Part shown: piece after piece, positions 21,318 to 21,966 of the stretch | Position numbering within the stretch: the stretch's first letter is position 1 | How the letters are laid out: every line of letters begins with the position of its first letter | Source: CAVYPR01 sp052145775 | GTDB taxonomy: Bacteria; Actinomycetota; Acidimicrobiia; Acidimicrobiales; RAAP-2 | NCBI GenBank assembly: GCA_052145775.1 | Contig: JBKQNY010000194.1 | Location: 1 to 21,966 of the forward strand | DNA: 21,966 nt | Direction: 5' to 3' | Notes under the pieces: model-generated | What the model was told of the DNA's origin: nothing | Database searches by the model: none | Seen by the model: only the letters and a program-made list of their open reading frames with translations | Made by a program: the position numbers and the translations under genes

Positions 21318-21959
21318 ATGCTGGAAAATAAAATGCTGGCTCGCCTGCGGGCCGTGCGGGAGATGTTCGGCCGCACGGGCGATGGCGATGAGGGCGAGAC
21401 TGAAGGTGGTTTCACCCTTATCGAGCTCATGGTCGTTCTGTTGATCATGGGCATCCTGCTGGCCATCGCTATTCCCACGTTCCTGAGTGTCACCGGTGGT
21501 GCTAAGAGGACGGCGGCGCAGTCAAACCTGACTAACGCTTCGACCTCGGCCATTGCCGTGTACACCAACAACAATGGGTTCCCGACGGGTGCCACAGCAC
21601 AGAAGACCCTGGCCAACGATCTGACCGCTACACAGACCGGAATCAAGATCACAACAGCCACGGGCGCCCTGCCTGCGGGTGCGGCTGGGAAGAACGACAT
21701 CAGCCTTTACCTGCCGGGCACAACACAGAGGACGGCCGTTGTCTTGTCCGCGATGGACGCTGACAACGTCTGCTGGGCAGTATCGGTGAACGAGTCGAAC
21801 ACAGCGGTCACAGCCACTACCCCGATCACACCTGGTACTAATTTCTACGGTAAGAAGCTCAAGGCTGGGACAACAGCCAAGTGCAACGCCACAGCGATCG
21901 TGGTTACAGCAAAGGGCAAATGGCTGCCTAACTTCAAGACATTCACAGGCTTGACATAG
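21318..21959 (+). CDS. Type IV pilin-like protein with long leader peptide
   Basis: A 213-residue prepilin. Leader residues 1-31 end in Gly-Gly before FTLIELMVVLLIMGILLAI, so prepilin peptidase should cut between G31 and F32 and methylate F32; E36 is the conserved Glu5 of the mature protein. The mature chain has about 182 residues: one hydrophobic helix, then a Thr/Ala/Asn-rich head. Two cysteines (NVCWAVSV and TAKCNAT) could form the disulfide of a D-region. The leader is long and unusual: a basic amphipathic part (LENKMLARLRAVREMFGR) and an acidic part (DGDEGETE). ATG 21318 follows GAGAGGGGGAAG. GC is visibly lower than in neighbours (about 62% over 21541-21780). It may be the major subunit of a pilus or a pseudopilin; assembly genes are presumably to the right, outside the window. 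Confidence 0.92.
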   Translation: MLENKMLARLRAVREMFGRTGDGDEGETEGGFTLIELMVVLLIMGILLAIAIPTFLSVTGGAKRTAAQSNLTNASTSAIAVYTNNNGFPTGATAQKTLANDLTATQTGIKITTATGALPAGAAGKNDISLYLPGTTQRTAVVLSAMDADNVCWAVSVNESNTAVTATTPITPGTNFYGKKLKAGTTAKCNATAIVVTAKGKWLPNFKTFTGLT

Positions 21960-21966
21960 CGTCATC

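Overview
The window is high-GC, gene-dense bacterial DNA. Hand counts give about 77% GC in a central coding line (8101-8160) and about 62% in the pilin gene at the right end. Several traits point to Actinobacteria, most likely a class outside the well-studied mycobacteria and streptomycetes, such as Acidimicrobiia: frequent GTG starts, an actinobacterial-type second SSB, FadE/FadD3-like lipid genes, and start codons placed only 6-8 nt behind -10-like hexamers. The class assignment is inference. No rRNA, tRNA, CRISPR array, insertion sequence or phage gene was seen.

Layout. 1-1482: 3' part of an FtsX/MacB-type ABC permease. 1583-2175: short single-stranded DNA-binding protein plus a 58-residue unknown protein. 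2407-3274: ArsR-type repressor with its own palindromic operator and promoter, overlapping an AHSA1/SRPBCC gene. 3474-4028: cupin-like unknown protein behind a 32-nt palindrome. 4148-6247: membrane acyltransferase fused to an SGNH domain. 6380-6952 (minus): methionine sulfoxide reductase B. 6974-10937: acyl-CoA dehydrogenase, FadD3-like CoA ligase and zinc alcohol dehydrogenase, tightly coupled. 10975-11718: short sugar-nucleotide transferase. 11726-15415 (minus): hotdog thioesterase-like protein, MFS transporter and DXP synthase. 15435-18244: TldD/TldE protease pair. 18252-18650 (minus): FmdB-type zinc ribbon behind a CIRCE (HrcA) operator. 18787-19278: MoaC. 19332-20981 (minus): a remarkable proline-rich FH1-like protein. 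21318-21959: type IV pilin-like protein, divergent from it.

How the parts work together. Most of the window is housekeeping or lipid metabolism: isoprenoid precursor entry (Dxs), molybdenum cofactor (MoaC), peptide processing (TldD/E), oxidative repair (MsrB) and a probable acyl-CoA catabolic operon. The control layer stands out. Seven genes appear to be leaderless. At two divergent pairs (msrB/acyl-CoA dehydrogenase and thioesterase/tldD) a single TANNNTA heptamer provides overlapping -10 elements on both strands, so one sequence could fire two leaderless genes in opposite directions. The right end is the most unusual part: an intrinsically disordered polyproline protein with a structured upstream region, beside a lower-GC pilin gene with its own strong promoter and a 5' hairpin.
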